From Candidatus Omnitrophota bacterium (GTDB lineage: Bacteria; Omnitrophota; Gorgyraeia; Gygaellales; Profunditerraquicolaceae): 5,065 bases of DNA. Shown one piece after another: positions 4,880 through 5,065 of this stretch. The stretch's first letter is position 1, and each line of letters starts with the position of its first letter. Position numbers and translations under genes: made by a program. The notes under the pieces are model-generated. The model was not told the DNA's origin, made no database searches, and worked only from the letters and a program-made list of their open reading frames with translations. Where the stretch lies: NCBI GenBank assembly GCA_023229385.1, contig JALNZI010000102.1, positions 1-5,065 of the forward strand, read 5' to 3'.

Positions 4880-5065
4880 CCCACTCTTTTAAAAAACGGT
4901 TTAGACACCTATGTTAAATCTCACACTTCAACGTCTCTTACGCTAATACAAGTAAAGAATAGTTAAAACTGATAACTAAATTTTATCCAGATGCCTTTGC
5001 GACTTGGCTCTAACCTTCTGCAACATCTTTACTATGCTGACATGTGAAACACCCATGCGTTTACC
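4880..5065. repeat. Direct repeat, copy B (continues past the window edge)
   Basis: This is the partner of 2824-3055, in the same orientation, lying upstream of nadE. It lacks the 47-bp terminator segment: the bases read GACACCT directly followed by ATGTTAAAT. It is still matching copy A at the last base of the window, so its full extent is unknown. Part of the nadE leader (4831-4975) is repeat-derived. No clear -35/-10 promoter is visible in it. Confidence 0.88.
4976..5065 (-). CDS. 3' end of a helix-turn-helix protein gene (partial at the right edge, copy B)
   Basis: The last 29 codons and TAG stop of a minus-strand gene are present, reading GKRMGVSHVSIVKMLQ then KVRAKSQRHLDKI. Every amino acid matches the copy A remnant, while five of the first eight codons differ only at the third base, showing that this is a genuine coding sequence. 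The frame is open to the window edge, so copy B may be the intact gene, but this cannot be seen here. It looks like a C-terminal helix-turn-helix with a basic tail. A transposase-associated or sigma region-4-like origin is possible and unproven. It ends 145 bp before nadE with no terminator between them, so readthrough into nadE is plausible. Confidence 0.6.
   Translation of the reverse strand, partial: GKRMGVSHVSIVKMLQKVRAKSQRHLDKI

Overview
The window reads as chromosomal DNA from a Gram-negative (outer-membrane-bearing) bacterium of moderate to low GC content (about 40-45% by eye). The evidence is a predicted outer-membrane beta-barrel with a signal peptide and a C-terminal Phe, an Amt with a cleavable-looking signal peptide, and good AGGAGG-type ribosome binding sites. 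The overall style resembles uncultivated lineages such as Omnitrophota. That is a weak impression, because no taxonomic marker is present. Every gene I can support lies on the minus strand, so transcription runs from high to low coordinates.

From right to left, the right edge (4976-5065) carries the 3' end of a helix-turn-helix gene whose body is outside the window. A 145-bp gap follows, then nadE (3142-4830), a complete glutamine-dependent NAD+ synthetase. Downstream of nadE, 2791-3141 holds no intact gene. It contains a second, truncated copy of the same helix-turn-helix gene end with its 3' flank, a more degenerate trace of that flank, and a strong minus-strand rho-independent terminator. 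nadE is therefore bracketed by direct repeats of about 185 bp.

The rest is a compact nitrogen-uptake operon: a TorF/TIGR02001-like outer-membrane protein (1987-2790), an Amt ammonium transporter (613-1973), a P-II signalling protein (215-553), and an unrecognised 59-residue Cro/C1-type DNA-binding protein (33-212). Gaps within the operon are 13, 59 and 2 bp. The inferred logic is an outer-membrane pore or surface protein, an inner-membrane ammonium channel, the P-II protein that gates it, and a small DNA-binding protein coupled to P-II.

Points of special interest: (1) amt is broken by a -1 frameshift exactly at a U UUU UUA heptamer, which may be a sequencing or assembly error, a mutation, or a recoding site. 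(2) The repeated helix-turn-helix gene ends differ only at synonymous positions and by the presence or absence of a terminator module. (3) An undescribed small regulator sits at the end of the amt/P-II operon. (4) A GC-rich hairpin lies directly against the P-II ribosome binding site. I found no CRISPR array, tRNA, rRNA or recognisable riboswitch.
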